Assembly (NCBI RefSeq): GCF_036053395.1
Contig: NZ_CP107942.1
Coordinates: 4,802,501-4,866,500, forward strand
Direction: 5' to 3'
Length of the DNA stretch: 64,000 nt
Origin: Actinoplanes sp. NBC_00393
Lineage (GTDB): Bacteria; Actinomycetota; Actinomycetes; Mycobacteriales; Micromonosporaceae
Positions within the stretch are counted from its first letter, which is position 1. Each line of letters starts with the position of its first letter. Under the pieces are notes generated by a model. The model was given only the letters and a program-made list of their open reading frames with translations. It made no database searches and was not told where the DNA came from. The translations under genes and the position numbers were made by a program. Shown here in pieces: positions 43,573-55,132 of this stretch.

Positions 43573-44397
43573 TCAGGACTTGTCGCCCTCGCCGGTTTCC
43601 GTGCCCTCGGTGTCGGCCGAGGCCGCGGAGACCGTCGGCTTGGCCTCGGCCGGGGCCGGGGGCGCCGAGTCGACGTCGCCCAGGTCGGCTTCCGGCACGG
43701 ACTCGTGGCCCAGCAGGGTGGTGAGCGCGGCCCCGGCGATCCGGCGGAACGCCCGGCCCTGCCGGCGCCGGTCCAGGACGGCCACCTCGAGCTGCTTGGC
43801 CTCCAGGGTCCGGGTCTGCCCGTTCTCCCCGCCGACGCTGCCCAGTGCCTCGGCCGCCAAAGCCAGAGCCACCTCCAGCGCCGCCGTCGCGTCGTGCCGC
43901 TCGCGCAGCACGTTGGCGATCGCCTCGGACTGGCCGCCCATCGCCATGAAGCCCGGCTCGTCCATCACCGAACCGTCGTAGGTGATCCGGTAAAGCTCGT
44001 CCTGCTCCGGCGAGGCGCCGACCTGCGCGACGCAGATCTCCACCTCATACGGCTTCTGCGTCTCCGAGAAGATCGCACCGAGCGTCTGCGTGTACGTGTT
44101 CGCCAGAGCCCGCGCCGTCACGTCCCGCCGGTCGTAGCTCAGACCGATCATGTCGGCCATCCGCACGCCGCCGCGCCGCAGGGCTTCGAACTCGTTGTAC
44201 CGCCCCACCGCGGCGAACGCGATCTTGTCGTAGATCTCGCTGATCTTGCGAAGGGTGGTGATGTTCTCGGCGACCAGCAGGATGCCGCCCTCGTAGGTGA
44301 GCACCACGGCCGACCGGCCGCGGGCGATGCCCTTACGGGCGTACTCCGAGCGGTCCCGCTGGACCTGCTCAGGCGATGCGTAGAACTGCATGGCCAC
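43573..44397 (-). CDS. prcA: Proteasome subunit alpha PrcA
   Basis: A 274-residue subunit forming the outer rings of the 20S core and the substrate gate. The N-terminal [20 protein letters not shown] and [20 protein letters not shown] stretches are typical. It lacks a catalytic Thr, as expected. The C-terminus is Asp/Glu/Ala-rich and longer than in mycobacteria. It starts at GTG and lies 34 bp downstream of prcB. Confidence 0.96.
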   Translation of the reverse strand: MAMQFYASPEQVQRDRSEYARKGIARGRSAVVLTYEGGILLVAENITTLRKISEIYDKIAFAAVGRYNEFEALRRGGVRMADMIGLSYDRRDVTARALANTYTQTLGAIFSETQKPYEVEICVAQVGASPEQDELYRITYDGSVMDEPGFMAMGGQSEAIANVLRERHDATAALEVALALAAEALGSVGGENGQTRTLEAKQLEVAVLDRRRQGRAFRRIAGAALTTLLGHESVPEADLGDVDSAPPAPAEAKPTVSAASADTEGTETGEGDKS

Positions 44398-44431
44398 GGG
44401 TGGCTACTCCTAACTCTTCCGTTGAAGCGGA

Positions 44432-45271
44432 TCAACCGCCCGGGTTCTCCATGCGTCCCTGGACGACCTGCTCGGCCACCGTGGTGATCTCTTCGTCGCT
44501 GAGCCGGTGCGTGCCGGCCGCCGTCGCCGCCATCACCACCGGGTAGATCTTGCGGGTGACGTCCGGCCCGCCGGTCGCGGTGTCGTCGTCGGCCGCGTCG
44601 TACAGCGCCTCCACGGCGAGACGGATCGCGTCCTCGGTGCTCACGCCCGCCCGGTACCGCTTCTTCAGCGCCGACTTCGCGAACAGCGAGCCGGAGCCGA
44701 TTGCCTCGTAACCCGTCTCCTCGTAGAGGCCGCCGGCCACGTCGAAGCTGAAGATCCGGCCGGCCTTGGACGGGTCCGCGGGCGACAGGTCGTACCCCGC
44801 GAAGAGCGGGACCACCGCCAGACCCTGCATCGCCGCGCCCAGATTGCCGCGGACCATGGCCGCGAGACGGTTCGCCTTACCGTCGAGGGAGAGCATCGCT
44901 CCCTCGATCTTCTCGTAGTGCTCGAGCTCCACCTGGAACAGCCGGATCAGCTCGATGCCGATGCCCGCGGTCCCAGCGATGCCGATCAACGAGTACGAGT
45001 CGGCGGGGTGCACCTTCTTGATGTCCCGGCTGGCGATCAGGTTGCCCATGGTCGCGCGCCGGTCACCGGCCATCACCACACCGTCGGCCGTCGCGATCGC
45101 GACGATCGTGGTGCCGTGCGGCGCGACATCGGCGGAGAGCCCCGGCGGAAGCGGCCGCCGGCCCGGCAACAGCTCCGGCGCGGCCTGACTCAGGAACTGC
45201 GTGAAGGAAGACGTCCCCGTGCTGGTGAAGAAATCCGGTAGACGCCCGGATGAATCAAAGCCCGTCGCCAC
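44432..45271 (-). CDS. prcB: Proteasome subunit beta PrcB
   Basis: A 279-residue catalytic subunit. A propeptide of about 53 residues precedes the cleavage site ([10 protein letters not shown]), so the nucleophile is Thr54. Downstream AGDRRATMG, a conserved Lys and SFDVAGG fit the family. GTG 45271 is preceded by GAAAGGAACC. The first 82 bp overlap the end of the HNH gene in another frame. It forms the inner rings with PrcA. Confidence 0.96.
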   Translation of the reverse strand: MATGFDSSGRLPDFFTSTGTSSFTQFLSQAAPELLPGRRPLPPGLSADVAPHGTTIVAIATADGVVMAGDRRATMGNLIASRDIKKVHPADSYSLIGIAGTAGIGIELIRLFQVELEHYEKIEGAMLSLDGKANRLAAMVRGNLGAAMQGLAVVPLFAGYDLSPADPSKAGRIFSFDVAGGLYEETGYEAIGSGSLFAKSALKKRYRAGVSTEDAIRLAVEALYDAADDDTATGGPDVTRKIYPVVMAATAAGTHRLSDEEITTVAEQVVQGRMENPGG

Positions 45272-45861
45272 GTGGTTCCTTTCAGGTACGTGATCGCAGC
45301 GGCAAGGAGATCCGGGTCGTCCCGGAACTGCCCGAGTCCGCCGTTGCAGTTGAAGCACAATATCCCGCGCACCCACCCGGTGCGATGATCGTGATCTACG
45401 TGTTGCGGGTCGTCCGCGCCACAGATGGCGCAGACGCCCCCTTGCTCCGCCAGCAGCTCCGCGACCACGGCACCGTCAATGCCGTAGCGGCGCCGCAGGT
45501 GGTACTCACGAGAGCCGCCGTAGAGCCTGTCTTTGGTCTCTTTGCCGCGAGCGTTGTGACAGATCAGGCAATAGCTGTGGTAGCCGCCCGCTCGCGCCTT
45601 GGTGCGCGCGAATTCCGCGAGCGACTTGACCGAACCACAATCAGGGCACCATTTGGAACCCTCGGGCACGTCCATAGGCGGCTTCCTCGCCGGCCCGACG
45701 CCACGTTTCCTGCGGCTCTGCTCGGAACGCTCGGCGGCACACTGCTTGCAGTAGTACGCCAAGCCGTCTGAGCGCCGCTTGTTCTTGTGGAACTCAGTGA
45801 AGGGAAGGGCGCGCCCACACTGTGGACACGCCTTCCTGCCCGATCCCCCCGAAACGGACAT
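45190..45861 (-). CDS. HNH / endonuclease VII-like protein of the proteasome operon
   Basis: A 223-residue protein. It has zinc knuckles CPQCG...YCKQC and CPDCG...YCLIC, then an HNH core ([27 protein letters not shown]) related to recombination endonuclease VII. A homologue occupies the same place between pup and prcB in Streptomyces. Function in the Pup pathway is unknown. Its 3' end overlaps prcB by 82 bp in a different frame. It begins 5 bp after pup. Confidence 0.85.
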   Translation of the reverse strand: MSVSGGSGRKACPQCGRALPFTEFHKNKRRSDGLAYYCKQCAAERSEQSRRKRGVGPARKPPMDVPEGSKWCPDCGSVKSLAEFARTKARAGGYHSYCLICHNARGKETKDRLYGGSREYHLRRRYGIDGAVVAELLAEQGGVCAICGADDPQHVDHDHRTGWVRGILCFNCNGGLGQFRDDPDLLAAAITYLKGTTWRRALIHPGVYRISSPARGRLPSRSS

Positions 45862-45866
45862 TTACC

Positions 45867-46082
45867 TCACTGACCCCCTTTTTGGACGTACCCTCTCACG
45901 AATTCTTCGGCGTTTTCTTCGAGGACGGAGTCGATCTCGTCGAGCAGATCGTCCACGTCCTCGGTGATCTCCGCGTGCCGCTCGGCTACCTCAGGATTGG
46001 CCTCGACGGTGACGTCCTCGATCTCCTGGTCGCTGCGGCCCTTGCCGCTCTGCGACTGACCACCTGTGTCTCGGGTTGCCAT
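45867..46082 (-). CDS. pup: Prokaryotic ubiquitin-like protein Pup
   Basis: A 71-residue disordered protein, Asp/Glu-rich, ending GYVQKGGQ. The terminal Gln must be deamidated to Glu by Dop before PafA can ligate it. The helix VDDLLDEIDSVLEENAEEFV binds the Mpa/Arc coiled coil. ATG 46082 follows AAGGGGG. It is the first gene of a pup-HNH-prcB-prcA transcript. Confidence 0.96.
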   Translation of the reverse strand: MATRDTGGQSQSGKGRSDQEIEDVTVEANPEVAERHAEITEDVDDLLDEIDSVLEENAEEFVRGYVQKGGQ

Positions 46083-46155
46083 GGATGTCCCCCTTCTCAG
46101 CCACCCGAAGTCCTGCAACATCGGGTTGGGAAAAACCTACCTCGCGCCTGTGACA

Positions 46156-46180
46156 AAACAGTCCGCCGGTCCGGCTGTTT
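46156..46180 (-). terminator. Intrinsic terminator after dop
   Basis: On the minus strand, arms AAACAGCCG and CGG-a-CTGTTT flank a 6-nt loop; the CTGTTTT arm runs into a short U-tract then GTCAC. It begins 1 bp after the dop stop and separates dop from pup. Confidence 0.7.
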
Positions 46181-46181
46181 C

Positions 46182-47699
46182 TCACCGGCTTGTGATGACC
46201 TCCAGCAGGTCCTTCGCACTCTCGCAGGTGTCGAACAGCGCACCCACGTGCTTCTTCGTGCCGCGTTCGGGTTCCATCATCGGCACCCGGACGAGCGACT
46301 CCCGGCCGACATCGAAGATCACCGAGTCCCAGCTGGCGGCGACCACTTCGGAGGCGTACTGCGCCAGGCAGCGGCCGCGGAAGTAGGCACGGGTGTCCTC
46401 CGGCGGCTCGTACATGGCGCGTTCGGTGTCGTCGGGGTCGAGCAGGGTCTTCATCGAGCCCCGCGCGACCAGGCGGTGGTAGAGGCCCTTCTCCGGACGT
46501 ACGTCGCTGTACTGAAGGTCGACGAGCTGGAGCTTCGGCGAGGACCAGTTGAGGTTCTCGCGTTCCCGGTAGCCCTCGAGCAGCCGCAGTTTCGCGACCC
46601 AGTCGAGGGTGTCGGAGCAGAGCATCGGGTCGCGGCCGAGCTTGTCGAGCGCGTCCTCCCAGCGGTTGAGCACGTCGGTGGTCTGCTCGTCGGCGTCGGC
46701 GCCGTAGCGGTCGTCGACGAACTCCTTGGCCCGCTCGAAGTAGGCCCACTGCAGGTCGAGCGCGGTGAGCCGGCGGCCGTCGCGCAGCCGCATCAGGTGT
46801 TTGAGCGACGGGTCGTGGCTGACCGCCTTGAGCTCGGAGACCGGGTCGGCGATGCCGAGCTCGCCGGTGAACACCTTCTCCTCGATCATGTTGAGCACCA
46901 GCGCGGTGGTGCCCATCTTCAGGTACGACGCGATCTCGGAGAGGTTCGCGTCGCCGATGATCACGTGCAGCCGGCGGTACTTGTCGGCGTCGGCGTGCGG
47001 CTCGTCGCGGGTGTTGATGATCGGCCGCTTCAGGGTGGTCTCCAGTCCCACCTCGACCTCGAAGAAGTCGGCGCGCGAGGAGATCTGGAAGCCGGAGCCG
47101 GTGCCGTCCTGCCCGATGCCGACGCGGCCGACGCCGGTGAAGATCTGCCGGGTGACGAAGAACGGGGTGAGGTGCGCGACGATGTCGGCGAAGGCGGTCT
47201 GCCGGCGCATCAGGTAATTCTCGTGTGACCCGTACGATGCGCCCTTGTTGTCGGTGTTGTTCTTGTAGAGCTGAATGCGATGCGTGCCGGGGATGGTCGC
47301 GGCCCGCCGCGACGCTTCGGCCATGACCCGTTCGCCAGCTTTGTCCCACTTGACGACATCGAGCGGATTGGTGCACTCGGGAGTGCTGTACTCCGGGTGG
47401 GCGTGGTCGACGTAGAGCCGGGCTCCGTTGGTCAGTATCACGTTGGCCAGGCCGAGGTCCTCGTCAGCGAGAGCCTCCGCCGGGTCGTAGGCCGCGCCGG
47501 AGTACGTGAAGCCGCGCGCGTCGCGCAGCGGTGACTCCTCTTCGTAGTCCCACCGGGCCCGGCCACCCCGGTTGAGCTCGGGGCGAGCGCCGTAGGCGTT
47601 GACCACCTGGGACGAGGTGACCATCGGGTTGGCGCCGGGCTGGCCGGGCACCGAAATGCCGTACTCGACCTCGGTACCCATAATCCGTCGAACGCTCAT
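46182..47699 (-). CDS. dop: Pup deamidase/depupylase Dop
   Basis: A 505-residue paralogue of PafA. It starts [20 protein letters not shown], with the Dop-specific N-terminal loop ([20 protein letters not shown]) absent from PafA. The [20 protein letters not shown] block is shared. It deamidates Pup's C-terminal Gln and can remove Pup from substrates. It lies between the arc gene and pup, followed by a terminator. Confidence 0.97.
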   Translation of the reverse strand: MSVRRIMGTEVEYGISVPGQPGANPMVTSSQVVNAYGARPELNRGGRARWDYEEESPLRDARGFTYSGAAYDPAEALADEDLGLANVILTNGARLYVDHAHPEYSTPECTNPLDVVKWDKAGERVMAEASRRAATIPGTHRIQLYKNNTDNKGASYGSHENYLMRRQTAFADIVAHLTPFFVTRQIFTGVGRVGIGQDGTGSGFQISSRADFFEVEVGLETTLKRPIINTRDEPHADADKYRRLHVIIGDANLSEIASYLKMGTTALVLNMIEEKVFTGELGIADPVSELKAVSHDPSLKHLMRLRDGRRLTALDLQWAYFERAKEFVDDRYGADADEQTTDVLNRWEDALDKLGRDPMLCSDTLDWVAKLRLLEGYRERENLNWSSPKLQLVDLQYSDVRPEKGLYHRLVARGSMKTLLDPDDTERAMYEPPEDTRAYFRGRCLAQYASEVVAASWDSVIFDVGRESLVRVPMMEPERGTKKHVGALFDTCESAKDLLEVITSR

Positions 47700-47829
47700 G
47701 CGACCACCCTGTCCGCCACGAAGCCAAGCGTGCTCATGTATCGAGCCTAGACGCTCTCACGTTGCTTTCCGAAGCCGCCCGTGCGCGGCGTGCCACCTTC
47801 CGTGGATGCATATCAGGCCCCTGATGAGA

Positions 47830-47865
47830 ACGAGGGCGACGGGGAAACTCCCCCGCCGCCCTCGT
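47830..47865 (-). terminator. Hairpin terminator after arc
   Basis: Arms ACGAGGGCGACGGGG and CCCCGCCGCCCTCGT pair at 14 of 15 positions with an A-C mismatch and a loop of about 6 nt, 10 bp beyond the arc stop on the minus strand. Confidence 0.75.
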
Positions 47866-47875
47866 GCTGCGTGCC

Positions 47876-49657
47876 TTACAGGTACTGACCGGTGTTGGTG
47901 GCGGTCTCGATGGACCGGCCGGCCTCGGCGCCCTTGCCGCCGGAGACGAGCGTGCGGATGTAGACGATCCGCTCGCCCTTCTTGCCGGAGATGCGGGCCC
48001 AGTCGTCGGGGTTGGTGGTGTTCGGCAGGTCCTCGTTCTCCCGGAACTCGTCGACGCAGCTGTCGAGCAGGTGCTGCAGTCGCAGGCCCTTCTTGCCGGA
48101 GGTGAGGAACTCCTTGATCGCCATCTTCTTGCCGCGGTCCACGATGTTCTGGATCATCGCGCCGGAGTTGAAGTCCTTGAAGTACAGAACCTCCTTGTCA
48201 CCGTTGGCGTAGGTGACCTCGAGGAAGCGGTTCTCCTCGGTCTCCGTGTACATCCGCAGGACGACCGCCTCGATCATCGCGGCGACCGTCGCGTCACGGT
48301 TGCCACCGTGCTCGTTCAGGTCGTCGCCGGACAGCGGCAGGTCGGCCAGGATGTACTTGGCGAAGATGTCCTTCGCCGCCTCGGCGTCCGGGCGCTCGAT
48401 CTTGATCTTCACGTCGAGCCGGCCGGGGCGCAGGATGGCCGGGTCGATCATGTCTTCCCGGTTGGAGGCGCCGATGACGATCACGTTCTCCAGGCCCTCG
48501 ACGCCGTCAATCTCGCTGAGGAGCTGGGGAACGATGGTGTTCTCCACGTCGCTGGAGACACCGGAGCCACGGGTCCGGAAGATCGAGTCCATCTCGTCGA
48601 AGAACACGATCACCGGCGTGCCCTCGCCGGCCTTCTCCCGTGCCCGCTGGAAGACCAGGCGGATGTGCCGCTCGGTCTCACCCACGTACTTGTTCAGCAG
48701 CTCCGGACCCTTGATGTTGAGGAAGTAGCTGGTGTGCTTCTCCTCGCCACGGCGCTCGGCGATCTTCTTGGCCAGCGAGTTGGCCACCGCCTTGGCGATC
48801 AGGGTCTTGCCACAGCCGGGCGGGCCGTAGAGCAGGATGCCCTTCGGCGGGCGCAGCTGGTGCTCCCGGAACAGGTCGGCGTGCAGGAAGGGCAGCTCCA
48901 CCGCGTCGCGGATCTGCTCGATCTGCGAGTGCAGGCCACCGATGTCGCCGTAGTCGACGTCGGGGACCTCCTCGAGGACGAGCTCCTCGACCTCGCTCTT
49001 CGGGATCCGCTCGTACGCGTACGCCGAGCGGGGCTCGATCATGAGCGAGTCGCCGGCCCGCAGCTTGCTGATCTCGAGCGAGTCGGCGAGGAAGACGATG
49101 CGCTCCTCGTCGGCGTGCGAGACCACCAGAGCCCGGTCGGAGAGGCCCCCGGCGGGGTTCTCCAGGACCTCCTTGAGCAGGACGACCTCACCGGTGCGCT
49201 CGAAGCCGAACGCGTCGACCACGTTGAGCGCGTCGTTGAGCAGGACTTCCTGGCCCCGCTGCAACTCCTCCACCTCGAGCGACGGTGAGACCGCCACCCG
49301 CAGCTTGCGGCCGCCGGTGAACACGTCCACCGTGCCGTCCTCGTGTGCTGACAGGAAAACGCCGTAGCCGCTGGGCGGCTGGGCGAGCCGGTCAATCTCT
49401 TCCTTGAGAGTGACGATCTGGGCCCGGGCTTCCTTGAGGGTCGCCACGAGCCGCTCGTTGTTCTCGGTCACTCGGGCCAGCTGCGCCTGCGTTGCCGCGA
49501 GCCGTTCCTCAAGCTGCCGGACGTGTCGGGGGCTTTCCGTCAACTTCCTCCGCACCAGCGCGAGTTCCTCTTGCAGAAACGCGACCTGGCTGGAGAGATC
49601 GTTGGCTTCCTTCTCCCATCGTGCGGCGCGGGAGTCCGCTTCGTCGCTACGTGCCAC
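47876..49657 (-). CDS. arc: Proteasome-associated AAA ATPase Arc/Mpa
   Basis: A 593-residue ring ATPase. An N-terminal coiled coil (about 15-92) captures Pup; then OB domains; then an AAA domain with Walker A GPPGCGKT (278-285), Walker [10 protein letters not shown] and the arginine-finger region. It ends GQYL, with a penultimate Tyr as in the C-terminal docking motif of Mpa/Arc that opens the PrcA gate. It starts at GTG after GGGGAGGTGGG. The ferredoxin gene is divergent, with a strong palindrome between. Confidence 0.96.
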   Translation of the reverse strand: MARSDEADSRAARWEKEANDLSSQVAFLQEELALVRRKLTESPRHVRQLEERLAATQAQLARVTENNERLVATLKEARAQIVTLKEEIDRLAQPPSGYGVFLSAHEDGTVDVFTGGRKLRVAVSPSLEVEELQRGQEVLLNDALNVVDAFGFERTGEVVLLKEVLENPAGGLSDRALVVSHADEERIVFLADSLEISKLRAGDSLMIEPRSAYAYERIPKSEVEELVLEEVPDVDYGDIGGLHSQIEQIRDAVELPFLHADLFREHQLRPPKGILLYGPPGCGKTLIAKAVANSLAKKIAERRGEEKHTSYFLNIKGPELLNKYVGETERHIRLVFQRAREKAGEGTPVIVFFDEMDSIFRTRGSGVSSDVENTIVPQLLSEIDGVEGLENVIVIGASNREDMIDPAILRPGRLDVKIKIERPDAEAAKDIFAKYILADLPLSGDDLNEHGGNRDATVAAMIEAVVLRMYTETEENRFLEVTYANGDKEVLYFKDFNSGAMIQNIVDRGKKMAIKEFLTSGKKGLRLQHLLDSCVDEFRENEDLPNTTNPDDWARISGKKGERIVYIRTLVSGGKGAEAGRSIETATNTGQYL

Positions 49658-49742
49658 GTCCCACCTCCCCGGGGGGCTCGAACGTCTTGAACTAACACTA
49701 GCTGTTGCGAGGCGGTTTTCGACCCTTGCAACACCCTCGTCA

Positions 49743-49772
49743 CCGAGTCTTGATCGATTGATCAAGACTCGG
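49743..49772. promoter_or_regulatory. 13-bp perfect inverted repeat between arc and ferredoxin
   Basis: CCGAGTCTTGATC (49743-49755) and GATCAAGACTCGG (49760-49772) flank a 4-bp spacer, GATT. It lies 86 bp before the arc start and 63 bp before the ferredoxin start. The low GC of the inner arms and the absence of a U-tract make an operator more likely than a terminator. Confidence 0.6.
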
Positions 49773-49834
49773 ACCGGCGAGTCGGACACACCTTCAGGTA
49801 CCTTCGGACCTGGCCGGTTCGGGGAGGTAAGTGC

Positions 49835-50077
49835 GTGTCGGAAGAGCTTCAGGTCTGGATCGATCAGGACTTGTGCACCGGTGACGGCCTCTGCGCGCAG
49901 TACGCGCCGGAGGTCTTCGAGCTGGACATCGACGGCCTGGCGTACGTGAAGGGCGACTCCGGCGACCTGTTGCAGGCCCCGGGGGTGCGCACGAGGGTGC
50001 CACTGCACCTGAAACTCGAGGTCATCGACTCGGCGAAGGAGTGCCCGGGCGAGTGCATCCACCTCGTGGGTGAGTGA
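49835..50077 (+). CDS. Ferredoxin
   Basis: An 80-residue [Fe-S] protein. Cys14 and Cys20 (DLCTGDGLC) and Cys70 and Cys74 (ECPGEC) would hold one cluster; the wide spacing CX5C suggests a 3Fe-4S or modified 4Fe-4S type as in actinobacterial P450-partner ferredoxins. GTG 49835 follows GGGGAGG. A ferredoxin gene next to arc is also seen in Streptomyces. Electron partner unknown. Confidence 0.88.
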   Translation: MSEELQVWIDQDLCTGDGLCAQYAPEVFELDIDGLAYVKGDSGDLLQAPGVRTRVPLHLKLEVIDSAKECPGECIHLVGE

Positions 50078-50088
50078 ATCGGAGTGAA

Positions 50089-50679
50089 TTACAGGGTGGG
50101 GCGCCCGACGAGGGAAGCGACCACCCGGGAGAACTCCTCCAACCGGGCGATCTGACCCGGCCCGCCATCGTCCAGGGTCTTGCCGAAGCGCAGCGCGTCG
50201 TGGCGCAGCGGGGCCCGGCCCTCCTCCTCGCCCACTCCGGGCGGGGGCACCGCGTCGTCGACCGAGCTGAGCAGCAGGTACACATCGATGCTGTCGACTC
50301 TGGCCTGCCCGTTCGGCGTACGCGTGAGCCGCCGCCGGCAGCCCACCTCGGTGACCGTGGACAAGGGCACGACCCGCAGCGACGAGGTCATCGCCCCGAC
50401 CGGCCCGTCCCCGGGCGCCACGTCCTCGCCGTGCCACAGGACCAGGCGGCTGCCGTCGCAGACCACGACCTCCTGCCAGACCCCGTTCACCTCGTTGACG
50501 AAGCGCTCCAGGGTGAAACACAGCACAGACGCGCCGCGCAGCACCCCGAACAGCGCCTCGAGAGCGACGTCCGGGTCACGCAGGTAGGCACGCGCCGCCG
50601 AGTCCAGGTCCGGGTAGGGCGACCAGTCGGGGAAGACCGCCGGCATCTCGTTGCCACCGCCGAACGGCGGAGAACTCAT
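50089..50679 (-). CDS. Conserved protein of unknown function
   Basis: A 196-residue soluble protein with no recognised motif. Composition is normal and the frame has strong GC third positions. It starts [10 protein letters not shown]; an upstream ATG at 50706 is in frame. It lies between the ferredoxin and trmI genes, a position also occupied by uncharacterised genes in other actinobacteria. Confidence 0.7.
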   Translation of the reverse strand: MSSPPFGGGNEMPAVFPDWSPYPDLDSAARAYLRDPDVALEALFGVLRGASVLCFTLERFVNEVNGVWQEVVVCDGSRLVLWHGEDVAPGDGPVGAMTSSLRVVPLSTVTEVGCRRRLTRTPNGQARVDSIDVYLLLSSVDDAVPPPGVGEEEGRAPLRHDALRFGKTLDDGGPGQIARLEEFSRVVASLVGRPTL

Positions 50680-50742
50680 CGCGCCCACCCCTGCCCTCCC
50701 ATTCACGCCCTACCGGAACCTACCGGACTTCAGCGGCGACGG

Positions 50743-52879
<2,137 letters not shown>

Positions 52880-52886
52880 GCGCTTG

Positions 52887-52892
52887 ATGCTA
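52887..52892 (-). promoter_or_regulatory. Putative -10 box of the M50 protease (leaderless)
   Basis: TAGCAT reads on the minus strand 7 nt before GTG 52879, the only start codon near the N-terminus. Confidence 0.5.
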
Positions 52893-52944
52893 CGGACACC
52901 TGCGCCACGGGACCCACCCCGGCGTTTTCGTCGTACCCCTGGCC

Positions 52945-52950
52945 TAGCCT
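52945..52950 (+). promoter_or_regulatory. Putative -10 box of the RecB-like gene (leaderless)
   Basis: TAGCCT lies 7 nt before ATG 52958. It faces the TAGCAT of the M50 gene 53 bp away. Confidence 0.5.
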
Positions 52951-52957
52951 CTCTGAC

Positions 52958-54178
52958 ATGACGGCCCCCACTCCGATGACCGCGCAACCGGCTCCCGCGT
53001 CCCCATCCGGCGGCGCCCCCGCGGGCGATTCCGGCGCCGAGGCGATCGTGCCGGGTGCCCGGCGCCGGCCGGAGGCGCCGGCCGGCCCGTCGCTCTCGCC
53101 GTCCCGGGCCGCCGACTTCAAGACCTGCCCGCTGCTGTTCCGCTTCCGCACCATCGACAAGCTGCCCGAGACGCCGTCGGCCGACCAGGTCCGCGGCACG
53201 CTCGTGCACGCCGTGCTGGAGCGTCTCTTCGACCTGCCGGCCGCCGAGCGCACCCCGGATGCCGCGGTCGCCCTCGTGGCCCCCGAGTGGGAGCGGCTGC
53301 TCGAGCAGGAGCCCACCCTGGCCGGCCTCTTCGCCGATTCCACCGACCCGGCCGCCGGCCTGGTCCGCGACCCCGCCGCCCTCGCCGCCGAGGCCGACGC
53401 CACCACCGGGAGCCCGGCCGGTGCCCTCGACGCGGAGGCCGACCCGCTCAGCAATGCGGCCGGCCCCCTCACCGATGCTGAGGCCGGCCAGGTCGGCAAT
53501 GCGGCCGGCGGGCTCAGCAATGGGGCCGGCTCGGCTGTCCAGGAGGCCCTCGTCGACGTGCCCGGCGGCGCCGAGGCCGCCCGCATCGCCGCCTTCCTGT
53601 CCGGCGCCGGCAAGCTGCTGACCGGCTACTTCGCGGTGGAGGACCCGCAGCGCCTGCAGCCGGCCGAGCGGGAGACGCTGATCTCCACTGTGATCGGCGA
53701 CGAGTTGCTGCTGCGCGGCTACATCGACCGGCTGGACGTCTCCCCCGCCGGCGATCTGCGGGTGGTCGACTACAAGACCGGCGGCGCCCCACGCGAGGCC
53801 TTCGAGGGCCGGGCGCTGTTCCAACTCAAGTTCTACGCCCTGGTGCTCTGGCGCACCCGCGGCGTGGTGCCTCGTGTTCTGCGCCTGCTCTACCTGAAAG
53901 ACGCGGAGGTCTGCGACTACAGCCCCGAGGCCGGCGAGCTGGAGCGTTTCGAGCGCACCCTGATCGCCCTCTCCGACGCGATCGAGCGGGCCAAGCGTGA
54001 CCGCGACTTCCGCCCCAAGCCCAGCCGCCTCTGCGGCTGGTGCAGCCACCAGGCCCTCTGCCCCGAGTTCGGCGGCACGCCGCCCACTTTCCCGGAGATC
54101 GCCGTCGCCACCGGCCCAGCCGCCGAGTCCGAGCCCGGCCGCCTGGCCGCGATGCTCCAGGACGGCCCACTTGGCTGA
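52958..54178 (+). CDS. RecB-family PD-(D/E)XK exonuclease, iron-sulphur type
   Basis: A 406-residue nuclease. The nuclease core has VVDYKTGG and a C-terminal LCGWCSHQALCPEF Cys triad; with Cys57 (FKTCPLL) they fit the four-Cys iron-sulphur staple of AddB-type RecB-like proteins. An insert of about 65 residues (roughly 145-210) is Ala/Gly-rich with repeated NAAG- or NGAG-type units and may be a linker expansion. A homologue lies next to trmI in mycobacteria. It probably acts in DNA repair. Confidence 0.88.
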   Translation: MTAPTPMTAQPAPASPSGGAPAGDSGAEAIVPGARRRPEAPAGPSLSPSRAADFKTCPLLFRFRTIDKLPETPSADQVRGTLVHAVLERLFDLPAAERTPDAAVALVAPEWERLLEQEPTLAGLFADSTDPAAGLVRDPAALAAEADATTGSPAGALDAEADPLSNAAGPLTDAEAGQVGNAAGGLSNGAGSAVQEALVDVPGGAEAARIAAFLSGAGKLLTGYFAVEDPQRLQPAERETLISTVIGDELLLRGYIDRLDVSPAGDLRVVDYKTGGAPREAFEGRALFQLKFYALVLWRTRGVVPRVLRLLYLKDAEVCDYSPEAGELERFERTLIALSDAIERAKRDRDFRPKPSRLCGWCSHQALCPEFGGTPPTFPEIAVATGPAAESEPGRLAAMLQDGPLG

Positions 54179-54337
54179 CCAGCTCCCTCACCGCGGGCCG
54201 GCCGGCTCGGCTCGCCGGGGGGTGTTCGGCCGCTCCGGCCCGCCGTCGGGGCTTGTTCGGGCGCGGTCATGCGACTGGGATGGCGGTCACCTGGTTGCGG
54301 GCCGCGCGGGACGGCCCGCACATCGGACAATGCGGTG

Positions 54338-55057
54338 ATGAGACCGCTGCGTGTCCTGGTCGCGGATGCCGCGCCGCTGCAACGTTCGGGGCTGCGCGCG
54401 ATGCTGACCACCCCGGCGACGGCCGGGGAGCCGTCCGCACCGGAGTGGGCGAGCGACGGGACCGCCCCGGCCGAGATCGTGGTCGCCGGCGAGGCCGGGG
54501 ACGGCGTCGAAGCGGTCGAGCTCGCCCGCCGCCTGCTGCCCGATGTGCTGATCACCGATCTGACGCTGCCGCGAGCGGACGGCTTTGCAGTGACCCGGGC
54601 CGTCGCCCAGGCCAACCTGCCGGTGCACGTCCTGGTGCTCACCGCCCGGGACAGCGACGACGAGGTGCTCGCCGCGGTCTCCGCCGGCGTCACCGGCTAC
54701 CTGTGCAAAGACGCGCCCCGCGAGGAGCTCGTCGCCGCCGTCCGGGCCGTCGCCGCCGGCGGGGCGGTGATCGCTCCCCCGCTGCTGGCACGCATCCTGG
54801 GCCGGGTCGCCGAGGCCGTCCCGGTCACCACCGACAACGGCGCCGCCCGGCTGGACGCCCTCACCGGCCGCGAGCGTGAAGTCCTGGTGCACGTCGCCCG
54901 CGGCCGCACCAACGCCGAGATCGCCGATCTCCTGCAGGTGAGCGAGACGACGGTGAAGACGCACGTCGGCCACGTGCTCACCAAGCTGCGCCTGCGCGAC
55001 CGCACGCAGGCCGTCGTCCTGGCCTACGAGACCGGCCTCGTGAAACCCGGCGCCTGA
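54338..55057 (+). CDS. Orphan NarL/LuxR-family response regulator
   Basis: A 239-residue regulator. The receiver has phosphoacceptor D74 (VLITDLTLP) and Lys in YLCKDAP, but the acidic pair is D10-A11, not D-D or E-D. A Pro/Ala-rich insert of about 20 residues lies between the first helix and second strand. The HTH (LTGREREVLVHVARGRTN, TVKTHVGHVLTKL) is normal. No kinase is adjacent. Mg binding may be weak, or activation may not depend on phosphorylation. Confidence 0.9.
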   Translation: MRPLRVLVADAAPLQRSGLRAMLTTPATAGEPSAPEWASDGTAPAEIVVAGEAGDGVEAVELARRLLPDVLITDLTLPRADGFAVTRAVAQANLPVHVLVLTARDSDDEVLAAVSAGVTGYLCKDAPREELVAAVRAVAAGGAVIAPPLLARILGRVAEAVPVTTDNGAARLDALTGREREVLVHVARGRTNAEIADLLQVSETTVKTHVGHVLTKLRLRDRTQAVVLAYETGLVKPGA

Positions 55058-55132
55058 GCCCGCCGCAGGGCCGCCCGATGCCGCAAGCACCCCAGCAGAC
55101 GTGTTCCTGACGGTTGCGTCAAGCTTCCGGTC

